64,000 nt of DNA from Vibrio gangliei (GTDB taxonomy: Bacteria; Pseudomonadota; Gammaproteobacteria; Enterobacterales; Vibrionaceae), in contig NZ_AP021869.1 in the NCBI RefSeq assembly GCF_026001925.1, positions 1,054,001 through 1,118,000 on the forward strand, given 5' to 3'. This document shows, one piece after another, positions 1 through 8,009 of the stretch. Each line of letters starts with the position of its first letter. Position 1 is the first letter of the stretch. Below the pieces are notes generated by a model. It was not told the origin of the DNA. It ran no database searches and saw nothing but the letters and a program-made list of their open reading frames with translations. The translations under genes and the position numbers were made by a program.

Positions 1-750
1 TCCGTATTGATCACAGAGTTCACGAATTCTGGATAAACATTGAGGGTGATATATTCGCATTCCACCTGCGCCTTGGACTATGGGCTCTAATATTACCGCG
101 GCAAGATGTGGATGGTGGCGTTCGATTTTTATTTCGAAATCCGCCAAATCACTAGGATCATATTCAGGCCATTTTCCTTCCACTTTTTGGCTGCAAGCGG
201 GCGATTGAGCAAAAATATGCTGCGGTAAAAATCCCTTATACATTTTATGCATCGAGTTATCCGGATCGGTGACCGACATCGCTGCGAAGGTATCACCATG
301 ATAGCCATGTGATAGGGTCAGAAACTGGCTTCTTTGACTCACTTCTCCTCGTTTTGCTGCATGGTTATGCCAATATTGCAGCGCCATTTTTAGTGCCACT
401 TCAACACTGACAGACCCCGAGTCGGCTAAGAAAATATGCTGAATGTTATCCGGTGTCATGGCTAATAATCGCTTGCCGAGTTCAACCGCCGGCTGATGAG
501 TTAACCCGCCGAACATGACATGCGACATATCTTCAATTTGCTGATGCGCGGCTTGGTTGAGCAACGGATGATTGTAGCCATGAATCGCAGACCACCACGA
601 TGACATTCCGTCAATCAAGGTTTCGCCAGTCGATAAATGGATATAGACCTCTTGTGCTTTCGAAACAGGGTAACAAGGAAGCGGGTTAGTGGTTGAGGTG
701 TAGGGATGCCAGAGGTGTTTTTGATCAAAATCCAGTGATTGAAAATTCAT
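1..750 (-). CDS. bioA: Adenosylmethionine-8-amino-7-oxononanoate aminotransferase (partial, 3' end outside window)
   Basis: PLP-dependent aminotransferase of biotin synthesis that converts KAPA to DAPA with SAM as amino donor. The reading frame stays open from the start at 750 to the window edge, so the C-terminal part, including the PLP lysine, is missing. The N-terminus (MNFQSLDFDQKHLWHPYT) matches E. coli BioA in length and pattern, and DGMSSWW, IHGYNHP, SHVMFGG, FLADSGSVSVEVA and GYHGDTFAAMSV follow in order. An in-frame ATG at 762 lies inside the BirA operator; it has a slightly better ribosome-site context, but the ATG at 750 gives the family N-terminus. Divergent from bioBFCD. Confidence 0.93.
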   Translation of the reverse strand, partial: MNFQSLDFDQKHLWHPYTSTTNPLPCYPVSKAQEVYIHLSTGETLIDGMSSWWSAIHGYNHPLLNQAAHQQIEDMSHVMFGGLTHQPAVELGKRLLAMTPDNIQHIFLADSGSVSVEVALKMALQYWHNHAAKRGEVSQRSQFLTLSHGYHGDTFAAMSVTDPDNSMHKMYKGFLPQHIFAQSPACSQKVEGKWPEYDPSDLADFEIKIERHHPHLAAVILEPIVQGAGGMRIYHPQCLSRIRELCDQYG

Positions 751-751
751 T

Positions 752-784
752 GTGTAAACCATTGTGTTCTTATTTGGTTGACAT
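752..784. promoter_or_regulatory. BirA (biotin repressor) operator between divergent bioA and bioB promoters
   Basis: Half-sites GTGTAAACC (752-760) and GGTTGACAT (776-784) are separated by 15 bp and fit the proteobacterial BirA consensus TTGTAAACC-N14/15-GGTTTACAA. The right half-site contains TTGACA (778-783), a -35 for bioB with TAGACT (800-805) as -10, spacing 16. On the minus strand TTGGCT (811-806) and TAACAT (788-783), spacing 17, form a bioA promoter whose -10 also falls in the operator. One repressor dimer would therefore block both promoters, as in E. coli. The motif is seen in the sequence; regulation is inferred. Confidence 0.85.
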
Positions 785-869
785 GTTAATGCCTGTCCGT
801 AGACTAGCCAAGCATTAATTACGGCCAAATAAATAGGTCATGCAAACAATACACCGGAGCACAAAAATT

Positions 870-1937
870 ATGGATAAGGCGAATCAGAGCATCAGACACG
901 ATTGGACCGTTCAGCAAGTTCAGGCATTACTGGATCTGCCATTTATGGATTTGCTTTATCAAGCTCAAACGATTCATCGTCAATATCACCCAGCTAACCA
1001 TGTTCAAGTCAGTACGCTATTGTCGATCAAAACCGGCGCTTGTCCTGAGGATTGTAAATATTGTCCGCAGAGTGCCCATTATCGAACGGATATTGAAAAA
1101 GAGCGTTTAATGGAAGTGGAAAAGGTATTACAAGCGGCACAAAAAGCGAAGAACTCAGGCTCAACTCGTTTTTGTATGGGCGCGGCTTGGAAGAACCCAA
1201 AGCAGCGAGATATGCCACATTTGATTTCCATGATCCAAGGCGTCAAAGACATGGGACTCGAAACCTGTATGACATTAGGTATGCTATCCGCCGAGCAAGC
1301 TGAACAATTGGCTGAGGCTGGCCTGGATTATTACAACCACAACCTTGATACCTCGCCTGAGTTTTACGGCAATATTATTACCACGCGTACTTATCAAGAT
1401 CGTCTTGATACTTTGGCGCACGTAAGAGATTCAGGTATGAAAATCTGTTCTGGTGGCATTATTGGGATGGGGGAAAGTGTCAGTGATCGAGCAGGGTTGC
1501 TGGTGGAATTAGCAAACCTACCAACCCAGCCTGAGAGTGTCCCAATCAACATGCTTGTGAAAGTGAAAGGCACACCAATGGAATCGGTTGAAGATGTTGA
1601 GCCGTTTGATTTTATTCGCTTAATTGCCGTGGCGCGTATCATGATGCCTCAATCAGCGGTAAGACTTTCTGCTGGCCGTGAAAATATGAATGAACAAATG
1701 CAAGCCTTGTGTTTTATGGCGGGTGCAAATTCTATTTTTTATGGCTGTAAATTGTTAACCACGCCGAACCCAGAAGAAGACAGCGACATGCAGTTGTTTA
1801 GTAAGCTGGGGATTAATCGAAAAGCAAGCACACTAAAACCGGATGCTGAGCATGAGGCCGAATTATTAACCCAAGTGGCGACTCAAGTGCTTTCAAGACC
1901 GAGTGCAGAAGATTTATTTTATGATGCAGGCCGCTAA
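870..1937 (+). CDS. bioB: Biotin synthase
   Basis: Radical-SAM enzyme that inserts sulfur into dethiobiotin. The radical-SAM cysteines are C58, C62 and C65 ([10 protein letters not shown]), and C102 (RFCMGAAW) matches the first [2Fe-2S] ligand of E. coli Bio[24 protein letters not shown] and [12 protein letters not shown] are family blocks. The frame could start at 840, but GGAG at 856-859 sits 10 nt before the ATG at 870, and the resulting 355 aa is nearer the 346 aa of E. coli BioB. First gene of bioBFCD. Confidence 0.95.
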   Translation: MDKANQSIRHDWTVQQVQALLDLPFMDLLYQAQTIHRQYHPANHVQVSTLLSIKTGACPEDCKYCPQSAHYRTDIEKERLMEVEKVLQAAQKAKNSGSTRFCMGAAWKNPKQRDMPHLISMIQGVKDMGLETCMTLGMLSAEQAEQLAEAGLDYYNHNLDTSPEFYGNIITTRTYQDRLDTLAHVRDSGMKICSGGIIGMGESVSDRAGLLVELANLPTQPESVPINMLVKVKGTPMESVEDVEPFDFIRLIAVARIMMPQSAVRLSAGRENMNEQMQALCFMAGANSIFYGCKLLTTPNPEEDSDMQLFSKLGINRKASTLKPDAEHEAELLTQVATQVLSRPSAEDLFYDAGR

Positions 1938-1938
1938 C

Positions 1939-3228
1939 ATGGCTTTTGATGTTCGAATTCAACAAGCCTTAAAGCAAAGGCAAGCGGATGGTTTGTATCG
2001 TCAGCAGCGTTATTTTGTACGCCAGGCGGGCTCTATTGCCGTTGGTAGCCAGCCTTATATTAATTTTTCTAGTAATGATTACTTAGGCTTAGCTACGGAT
2101 AAGCAATTAAAAGCAGCGTGGCAGCACGGAATTGATGCCTACGGTTGCGGTAGCAGTGCTTCTCCTATGGTGACAGGGGCAAGCCTGCCACATCAAAACC
2201 TACAAGCACAATTATGTGAATGGTTAGGGTTTGAAAAAGCGGTACTGTTTAATTCTGGATTTAGCGCCAATCAAGCCTTGTTGTTTAGTTTGTTACAGAA
2301 AGACGATCTACTCATACAAGATAAATTCAACCATGCCTCATTGATTGAAGCGGGGGTGTTATCTCCCGCTACAATGCTGCGCTTTAAACACAACAGCACA
2401 GATGATTTGCAGCGAATTTTAGCTAAAGCTACAAATACGGCGAATAAGATCATTGTAAGCGAAGGGGTGTTCAGCATGGATGGTGACAGTGCGCCATTGG
2501 CTGAATTATCGCGCATTACAAACTTGCATCGCGCTTGGCTAGCTCTAGATGATGCTCACGGCATTGGAGTGCTCGGTGAGACGGGCGGGGGCTTGTGTGA
2601 AGAGGTTCAGCAAAAGCCCAATATTTTGATTGTGACCTTTGGCAAAGCTTTAGGTGTGGCGGGTGCCGCTATCTTATGTGATAGAGCGTTAGGCGATTAT
2701 CTAACTCAGTTTGCTCGTCATTATGTATATTCGACGGCGATGCCACCTGCGCAAGCTTATTGCCTATCGCAAGCTATTTCTATGACCCAAACACAAGGGT
2801 GGAGGCGAGATAAATTAGCTTCATTGGCGGAGGTTTTGAAAGCTGAACTCAATGATTACACACAATTGCAACCAAGTGATTCAGCCATCCATCCTTGGTT
2901 ATGCGGCAGTAGCGAGCAAGCGATTCATTTATCGAACTATTTACAGCAACAAGGTTTATGGGTGAGTGCTATCCGTCCTCCAACGGTGCCTCCCAATACG
3001 TCACGCTTAAGAATGACTCTGAATACTAACCACAGTGAAGCAGAAGTTAAGCAACTGGCTTGCTGTATTAAGCGCTATTACGAGCATGAACTGTTTCAGG
3101 ACGTTGAACGTAAATCAGTTGAAAGCCAGTCTGTTCAAAGCAAGCCCGTTCAAAGCCAGTCAGTTAAGAGAGGGCGAGTAGGGTACGGTTACGCTAAGTT
3201 GAAGAGTGAGGAAGTAGACCATGGCTGA
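1939..3228 (+). CDS. bioF: 8-amino-7-oxononanoate synthase with repeat-bearing C-terminal tail
   Basis: PLP enzyme that condenses pimeloyl-ACP with alanine to form KAPA. The PLP lysine is K236 (VTFGKALG), with D204 and H207 in DDAHG, the same numbers as in E. coli BioF. The frame opens at 1903 inside bioB, but the ATG at 1939, one base after the bioB stop and preceded by a GCAGG ribosome site, gives the usual MAFDVRIQQAL start. The protein is about 429 aa against about 384 in E. coli. The extra ~45 C-terminal residues are a low-complexity tail (VERKS-VESQS-VQSKP-VQSQS) encoded by a 15-bp tandem repeat. The 3' end overlaps bioC by 8 bp. Confidence 0.94.
   Translation: MAFDVRIQQALKQRQADGLYRQQRYFVRQAGSIAVGSQPYINFSSNDYLGLATDKQLKAAWQHGIDAYGCGSSASPMVTGASLPHQNLQAQLCEWLGFEKAVLFNSGFSANQALLFSLLQKDDLLIQDKFNHASLIEAGVLSPATMLRFKHNSTDDLQRILAKATNTANKIIVSEGVFSMDGDSAPLAELSRITNLHRAWLALDDAHGIGVLGETGGGLCEEVQQKPNILIVTFGKALGVAGAAILCDRALGDYLTQFARHYVYSTAMPPAQAYCLSQAISMTQTQGWRRDKLASLAEVLKAELNDYTQLQPSDSAIHPWLCGSSEQAIHLSNYLQQQGLWVSAIRPPTVPPNTSRLRMTLNTNHSEAEVKQLACCIKRYYEHELFQDVERKSVESQSVQSKPVQSQSVKRGRVGYGYAKLKSEEVDHG
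3103..3162 (+). repeat. 15-bp tandem repeat, 4 copies, inside bioF
   Basis: Four imperfect 15-bp units (3103-3117, 3118-3132, 3133-3147, 3148-3162), each starting GTTGAA or GTTCAA and coding for five residues (VERKS, VESQS, VQSKP, VQSQS). A fifth partial unit begins GTTAAG at 3163. The unit length is a multiple of three, so copy-number changes would keep the frame. It encodes the non-conserved tail of BioF. Confidence 0.85.
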
Positions 3229-4024
3229 ATTTCAGGCTTATAACAAGTCAGCCGTGGCACATGCTTTTGGTCGGGCGGCAAAAACGTATGATCAACATGC
3301 TGCCTTTCAACGCGATGTGGGGGCCAAATTAATGCAGGGTTTGCCACAAGATTTAACCGGTTGGCGAGTGTTAGACCTAGGTTGTGGCACTGGTTACTTT
3401 ACTTATTTATTGGCAGAAAGAGGCGCTCAGGTTGTGGCACTCGATTTGTCTCCAGACATGCTCAAGGTGTGCCGGAGCCGTTGCTCGCAATACGAGGTGG
3501 AATATTTGGTGGCAGATGCGGAGCACTTACCGTTTGAGTCGTCTTGTTTTGATCTTGTGTTTTCTAACTTGGCATTGCAGTGGTGTCACGATTTAGCGCC
3601 CATCGTTCATGATGCCGTTCAATACCTGAATCCAAATGGTCGATTTTTATTTTCTACTTTACTACAAGGCTCGTTGCATGAGCTCGATAGCGCGTGGAAA
3701 GTCGTGGATTCCAACCACCGGCATATCAATAATTTTCATTCTGAATCGGGCATACACAGTGCGATATCCAATCTGTCTAAAGTATCTAAAGCAATATCTA
3801 AAGCGAGCTTGAACGTTTACGCACATCGTTGTTGGTATCCTTCCGCATTGGCGTTAATGAAAGATCTTAAAGGTATTGGGGCGACTCACGGAGCAGGTCG
3901 AGCACGAGGGTTAACAAAGCCCAGCGTCATACAGCAGTTAGAAATGGCTTATCAACCATTCTCAGACTTAAATGGATTATTACCTGCAACCTACCAAGTT
4001 GCGTTAGGAGAAGTGTATTTATGA
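3221..4024 (+). CDS. bioC: Malonyl-[ACP] O-methyltransferase
   Basis: SAM-dependent methyltransferase that methylates malonyl-ACP so the fatty-acid machinery can make the pimeloyl chain. Class I SAM motif VLDLGCGTG is at residues 50-58, the acidic post-I region is VVALDLSPDML, and NLALQWCHD fits BioC. Its ATG overlaps the end of bioF by 8 bp and is preceded by GAGGAAG; its TGA overlaps the bioD ATG (ATGA). A serine/lysine-rich stretch (SKVSKAISKAS, around 3775-3808) comes from a short repeat of TCTAAAG and looks like a local insertion in the middle of the protein. Confidence 0.92.
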   Translation: MAEFQAYNKSAVAHAFGRAAKTYDQHAAFQRDVGAKLMQGLPQDLTGWRVLDLGCGTGYFTYLLAERGAQVVALDLSPDMLKVCRSRCSQYEVEYLVADAEHLPFESSCFDLVFSNLALQWCHDLAPIVHDAVQYLNPNGRFLFSTLLQGSLHELDSAWKVVDSNHRHINNFHSESGIHSAISNLSKVSKAISKASLNVYAHRCWYPSALALMKDLKGIGATHGAGRARGLTKPSVIQQLEMAYQPFSDLNGLLPATYQVALGEVYL

Positions 4025-4725
4025 ACCGCAGTTTTTTTATTACCGGCACCGATACGGAAATCGGCAAAACATTCGTCTCTCAGCGGCTCATGAAAGCGCT
4101 GGTAGAAAAAGGATTTCGAGTATCTGGTTTTAAGCCGATTGCAGCAGGCTGTGAGCGACTACAAAGTGAACTGCAACAAAACGTGTGGGTGAATGATGAT
4201 GCGTTAGCCCTGCAGCAAGCATCCAACGTACCGATGCGTTATGTTGATGTGAATCCCTATTCTTTACGCCAACCTAGCTCACCCCATATTGCTGCTCAGT
4301 GCGACGATATTACGATTGATTTTGCTCGTCTGAATCAGGCTTTAACTACTCATAAATCATTGGCAGAAATGACATTGATTGAAGGGGCAGGCGGTTGGCG
4401 AGTGCCACTGGCAAACCAAACCTATTTATCCGATTGGGTGCAGCAACAGCAGATCCCTGTGGTTTTAGTGGTGGGTATCCGCTTAGGTTGTTTGAATCAT
4501 GCCATTCTTACCTGGGAAGCGTTAAAAAGAGATGGCGTGAAAGTATTAGGTTGGATCGCCAATTGTGTAGATAGTGAATTCAAGGATATTGAGGAAAACA
4601 TTGCGTTTTTACAACAACATATTTCAGCACCTCAGTTAGGTGAAATTCCATTTATTGGATCTTCAAGAGAAGAAAAAATACCGCAATGGCTTGATATCGA
4701 AAAATTGATTTCTCAACTCGATTAA
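4021..4725 (+). CDS. bioD: Dethiobiotin synthetase
   Basis: ATP-dependent carboxylation and ring closure of DAPA to dethiobiotin, the step before BioB. The N-terminal P-loop GTDTEIGKT is at residues 9-17, and EGAGGWRVPL is the second family signature. The 234 aa length is normal. Last gene of bioBFCD, joined to bioC by a 4-bp ATGA overlap, and followed by a hairpin at 4773-4800. No bioH is present nearby. Confidence 0.95.
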   Translation: MNRSFFITGTDTEIGKTFVSQRLMKALVEKGFRVSGFKPIAAGCERLQSELQQNVWVNDDALALQQASNVPMRYVDVNPYSLRQPSSPHIAAQCDDITIDFARLNQALTTHKSLAEMTLIEGAGGWRVPLANQTYLSDWVQQQQIPVVLVVGIRLGCLNHAILTWEALKRDGVKVLGWIANCVDSEFKDIEENIAFLQQHISAPQLGEIPFIGSSREEKIPQWLDIEKLISQLD

Positions 4726-4772
4726 CAGCGAAGAGATCACAAACTGAAACAGGTAAGAACTAAATAAAGGAA

Positions 4773-4800
4773 AAGAGCCACATCGTTACATGTGGCTCTT
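4773..4800. terminator. Hairpin between bioD and convergent small gene
   Basis: Perfect 11-bp stem AAGAGCCACAT / ATGTGGCTCTT with a 6-nt loop. On the minus strand it is followed by TTTTCCTTTATTT, so it best terminates the leftward small gene; on the plus strand the tail is weaker. Confidence 0.75.
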
Positions 4801-4844
4801 AAAGTATTTCTAGTTGTTCATGACCGCTGCGTATAACAGCTTGC

Positions 4845-4997
4845 TCATCGGTTCGGATTTTGCTCCGGTACTAGCTTTGTTGATTGGTCGGCTTGTTTTT
4901 CTTTCAAGCCTAATCGTTCTTTTGCTTCTTCTTCTGATAACCCTAAATGGCACGATAATAAATCGATCGCCATTTGGTAATTTTCTTTATCTGCCAT
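4845..4997 (-). CDS. Small conserved-looking hypothetical protein, 50 aa
   Basis: A 50-codon frame from ATG at 4997 to TGA at 4845, with a strong AAGGA ribosome site 7 nt before the start and a terminator hairpin just after the stop. The product is hydrophilic (MADKENYQMAIDLLSCHLGL, then SEEEAKERLGLKEKQA), probably a short helical pair, with no signal peptide or membrane segment. I do not recognise the family. The start context, terminator and absence of another gene in this gap support it; the larger plus-strand frame at 4814-5014 is its shadow. Confidence 0.7.
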   Translation of the reverse strand: MADKENYQMAIDLLSCHLGLSEEEAKERLGLKEKQADQSTKLVPEQNPNR

Positions 4998-5321
4998 ACC
5001 AACATCCTTATTGAACACAATTTATGCTGATAACTTATGCTCCGGACGAATATTGAGCAATAAGACTAAAGTATAATATGTCTTGATAAATTGCAGACAG
5101 AATGCATATTGGTGATAAAATTCAGTCGCTTGTATTAGTTAGGTTGAAGTTTCATCATGAGAGCTTGATCACATTTAAACCAAACAAGTTTAGATAAGCC
5201 ATAAAAGTTGAGCGGCATTTTAAATGTTAATAAGAAATTAAATGTTTCAATTTACTGCTTAACCTTGAAGTTAAAATGAATGACTATACATCTAAAATCA
5301 ATGTCGTCAGGTGTATTTTGG

Positions 5322-5348
5322 ATTGAAAGAACCCAACGATCTCAATAT
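5322..5348 (+). promoter_or_regulatory. Candidate heat-shock (sigma-32) promoter of htpX
   Basis: ATTGAAA (5322-5328), a 12-bp gap, then CTCAATAT (5341-5348) resembles the sigma-32 consensus CTTGAAA-N11-16-CCCCATNT with 6/7 and 5/7 matches. It lies 38 bp ahead of the htpX start, which has a CTGGAGAG ribosome site. HtpX is a heat-shock protein in E. coli. The rest of the 388-bp gap 4998-5385 shows nothing else I can name. Confidence 0.45.
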
Positions 5349-5385
5349 GTTTAAGCAAGTTATTATCTCACTGGAGAGTTAAAGA

Positions 5386-6252
5386 ATGAAACGAGTGATG
5401 TTATTTTTAGCAACCAACCTAGCTGTTGTGCTAGTGCTCAGTGTTGTTTTAAATATTGTTTATGCAGTAACCGGAATGCAGCCAGGTAGCTTGTCTGGTT
5501 TGCTCGTGATGGCTGCTGTATTTGGTTTTGGTGGCTCATTCATTTCATTGCTTATGTCGAAAAAAATGGCATTGCGTTCCGTTGGAGGCCAAGTGATTGA
5601 ATCGCCACGTAATGAAACAGAGCATTGGCTATTACAAACAGTGAGTCGTCAAGCACAGCAAGTCGGTATTGGTATGCCAACGGTTGCCATCTACGACTCT
5701 CCCGATATCAATGCTTTTGCGACTGGAGCCAAACGAGATGATGCGCTGGTGGCAGTGTCAACTGGTCTACTGCACAACATGACTCGTGATGAAGCTGAAG
5801 CGGTACTGGCACATGAAGTAAGCCATATTTCTAATGGTGATATGGTGACAATGACCTTGATGCAAGGCGTGGTGAATACCTTTGTTATTTTCTTATCACG
5901 AGCGATTGCGAATATGATGAGCTCGCGTGATAACGAAGAAGGTGGTGGCACCAATATGATGAGCTACTTCTTGATTTCTATGGTACTTGAAGTGGTATTT
6001 GGATTCTTAGCAAGCTTTATTACCATGTGGTATAGCCGCCATCGTGAATTTCATGCCGACGCAGGTGCAGCTGATTTAGTGGGTAAGCATAAAATGATCG
6101 CTGCATTGGAACGTTTAAAAATGAGCCATGAACCTCAGCTTGAAGGTTCGATGATGGCATTTGGTATCAATGGCAAACGTACCATGATGGAGCTGTTAAT
6201 GAGTCATCCGCCATTAGATAAACGTATTGCGGCGTTACGTAATTCAAACTAA
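5386..6252 (+). CDS. htpX: Membrane zinc metalloprotease HtpX
   Basis: Inner-membrane M48 protease that degrades damaged membrane proteins together with FtsH. HEVSH zinc motif at H143-H147 with E144 catalytic, third ligand E221 in SRHREFHAD. Two N-terminal membrane segments (about residues 4-30 and 36-58) and two more around 160-178 and 193-215 match the family. The 288 aa is close to the 293 aa of E. coli HtpX. Single gene with its own promoter region. Confidence 0.96.
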   Translation: MKRVMLFLATNLAVVLVLSVVLNIVYAVTGMQPGSLSGLLVMAAVFGFGGSFISLLMSKKMALRSVGGQVIESPRNETEHWLLQTVSRQAQQVGIGMPTVAIYDSPDINAFATGAKRDDALVAVSTGLLHNMTRDEAEAVLAHEVSHISNGDMVTMTLMQGVVNTFVIFLSRAIANMMSSRDNEEGGGTNMMSYFLISMVLEVVFGFLASFITMWYSRHREFHADAGAADLVGKHKMIAALERLKMSHEPQLEGSMMAFGINGKRTMMELLMSHPPLDKRIAALRNSN

Positions 6253-6270
6253 ACATGCATTAATTTAATT

Positions 6271-6402
6271 GAGAGCCGAGAATGATTTGACATGATGATC
6301 CATCAGTCTAAAAATACTCGGCTCTCGGCTCTCGGCTCTCGGCTCTCGGCTCTCGGCTCTCGGCTCTCGGCTCTCGGCTCTCGGCTCTCGGCTCTCGGCT
6401 CT
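6271..6402. repeat. 7-bp tandem repeat array (CGGCTCT x12) grown from a terminator arm
   Basis: Twelve perfect copies of CGGCTCT run from 6319 to 6402. The sequence GAGAGCCGAG at 6271-6280, just after htpX, is the reverse complement of one repeat junction, so it can pair with any copy. The array therefore looks like an expanded right arm of the htpX terminator hairpin. The last copy overlaps the stop codon of rsmS (6401-6403) on the other strand; the rest lies downstream of both convergent genes and codes for nothing. Confidence 0.9.
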
Positions 6403-6571
6403 ATCTCTTTTCTATTTTCTTCTGCAAATCCGTTTCAACCATTTTTAATGCTTTAAGTGCAACATTTGGATCGATGTCATTGGATTCGAGTAAATAAATC
6501 AAATCGACAGCGAGTTTTACCTCTGCCGGGGCATGATCTAGTGGGCTAGGTGATTCTGAATTAGTAGTCAT
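6401..6571 (-). CDS. rsmS: RsmS / YbaM family small protein (DUF2496)
   Basis: A 56-aa protein; the block HAPAEVKLAVDLIYLLE followed by VALKALKMVETDLQKKI matches E. coli YbaM (RsmS), described as a pleiotropic regulator in Pectobacterium. Its ATG overlaps the last 11 bases of priC, the same priC-ybaM pairing as in E. coli, which supports both calls. The TAG stop falls at the edge of the 7-bp repeat array, so repeat number cannot alter the protein. Confidence 0.88.
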   Translation of the reverse strand: MTTNSESPSPLDHAPAEVKLAVDLIYLLESNDIDPNVALKALKMVETDLQKKIEKR

Positions 6572-7124
6572 TACTTGGGTTGTGTCTTTCTCTGAATGTG
6601 ATCTGCTTTTCTATTTTTAACTTAGCAGCTTGGCAGCGTTCTAAGCGCTGTTCGGCTACCAAGAGATCTTGCTGTGCTTTGGAACGCTCTAAACTGCTAC
6701 AGTTTTCTAGCTGGCTTGTTTTTTTCAATACTAGATCTTTTAATCGAATTTCCCACTCTTGATGCTGGGCAAGATCTTGGTAGAGTTCATTAATGGGTTT
6801 GCGATAATGGCTGCTGTGCTTGATTTCGTTATTGCGAATATTACTGGTGGCAAGCTCTCGTTGAATTGCCTCCATTTGAGCGACCAGTTTTTGCGTTAAA
6901 TGCTCGGCTCGTAATTGAGTCAAACGATTTGCTTGTTGCTCTCGGATAATATTGTCGTAGGTGGCTTTTGCTTCTGATACGCAAGGCACCAACAGGCGAG
7001 AACGACCGCTAAACAGATGTTCATCAAATAGTGGTTGATGGTGTTCGCCTTTGAAGCGGTCTCTTTGCGCCGCCTGTTTAGATAAGTCTTCTAGCTTTTG
7101 TGCAATTTGATTAAATTGAGCCAT
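6561..7124 (-). CDS. priC: Primosomal replication protein PriC
   Basis: Helps reload DnaB helicase at stalled forks. The 187-aa product has the PriC layout: FDEHLFSGRSRLLVPCVSEA near residue 33, AEHLTQKLVAQMEAIQREL in the middle, HQEWEIRLKDLV, then a helical C-terminus AEQRLERCQAAKLKIEKQI. E. coli PriC is 175 aa. GAGGAAATAA precedes the ATG. Probably the third gene of a leftward dinG - permease - priC - rsmS unit. Confidence 0.88.
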   Translation of the reverse strand: MAQFNQIAQKLEDLSKQAAQRDRFKGEHHQPLFDEHLFSGRSRLLVPCVSEAKATYDNIIREQQANRLTQLRAEHLTQKLVAQMEAIQRELATSNIRNNEIKHSSHYRKPINELYQDLAQHQEWEIRLKDLVLKKTSQLENCSSLERSKAQQDLLVAEQRLERCQAAKLKIEKQITFRERHNPSNDY

Positions 7125-7204
7125 TTATTTCCTCGATCAAAACATAATCTTTTTAGCCATAAAACCGCTGCTTATAAAAACTTTTTTCATCAAAACTTTT
7201 CTTA

Positions 7205-7975
7205 TCAAAACCAAGCTTCATAAGCTAATTTAACCGCCATGACACAGACCACAGTAACAAAAACCGGACGAATGAATGCTGCGCCAAACCGAATTGCAGA
7301 ATGCGCCCCTACATAAGCCCCTGCCATTAAGCATAGCCCCATAGTGAAACCTAGAGCCCAATTGATATGACCTAAAATGGCAAAAGTAATGAGAGAGGTA
7401 AAGTTACTAGTAAAGTTCATGGCTTTAGCAACACCCGAAGACAGCAGAATATTCATTCGGTACAACACCATGTTGCTCACGGTCCAAAATGCGCCCGTTC
7501 CAGGACCAATCGCCCCATCATAGAACCCAAGCGACAAACCTTGAATGACTTGTTTCTTGTGTGTTTTCACATCGAAATTAGGCATTAGGCTGTGATTATC
7601 TTTAGGCGATTTATGAAAAATGGTGTAGATCGCCGTAGCAAGAATGATCAGAGGGAGAAGTTTGTCTAACCAATCGGTGCTAATCAGATTGACCGCGAGT
7701 GTGCCGCCTATCGCTCCGATGAAAGTGGCAATAAAAGAGCGGTACCAGAACCGAGGCGTAAACAGTGCTTTTTTATAGTAAGTAAACGCCGCAGTTGAAG
7801 ACGCAAATGTCGCGGATAATTTATTTGTGCCCAATGCTAAATGAGGAGGAAGGCCAATCGAAAGCAACGCAGGAACCGTTAGCATTCCACCACCGCCAGC
7901 AACCGCATCGATAAATCCCGCAGCAAAAGCAACACAACCCAGAATGATAAGCATCGTTGGGTCTAACATTTCCAT
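7205..7975 (-). CDS. TSUP family permease (TauE/SafE type, YfcA-like)
   Basis: Integral membrane protein of the TauE/SafE anion exporter family. The signature GFIDAVAGGGGMLTVPALL at residues 20-38 and the second-half repeat GFYDGAIGPGTGAFWTV are the two glycine-rich family motifs; 256 aa with about eight hydrophobic segments. It resembles E. coli YfcA, whose substrate is not settled, so none is claimed. It starts 34 bp after the dinG stop, suggesting co-transcription with dinG. Confidence 0.85.
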   Translation of the reverse strand: MEMLDPTMLIILGCVAFAAGFIDAVAGGGGMLTVPALLSIGLPPHLALGTNKLSATFASSTAAFTYYKKALFTPRFWYRSFIATFIGAIGGTLAVNLISTDWLDKLLPLIILATAIYTIFHKSPKDNHSLMPNFDVKTHKKQVIQGLSLGFYDGAIGPGTGAFWTVSNMVLYRMNILLSSGVAKAMNFTSNFTSLITFAILGHINWALGFTMGLCLMAGAYVGAHSAIRFGAAFIRPVFVTVVCVMAVKLAYEAWF

Positions 7976-8009
7976 AGAGTTCTTCTTCTTTTTCGCCGAC
8001 TGTTATCGG

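Noticed and set aside
840..869. Upstream ATG for bioB
   Set aside because: The ATG at 870 has a GGAG ribosome site and gives a length closer to the family.
4814..5014. 66-aa plus-strand frame with a hydrophobic stretch
   Set aside because: It is the mirror of the 50-aa minus-strand gene, which has a far better ribosome site and terminator.
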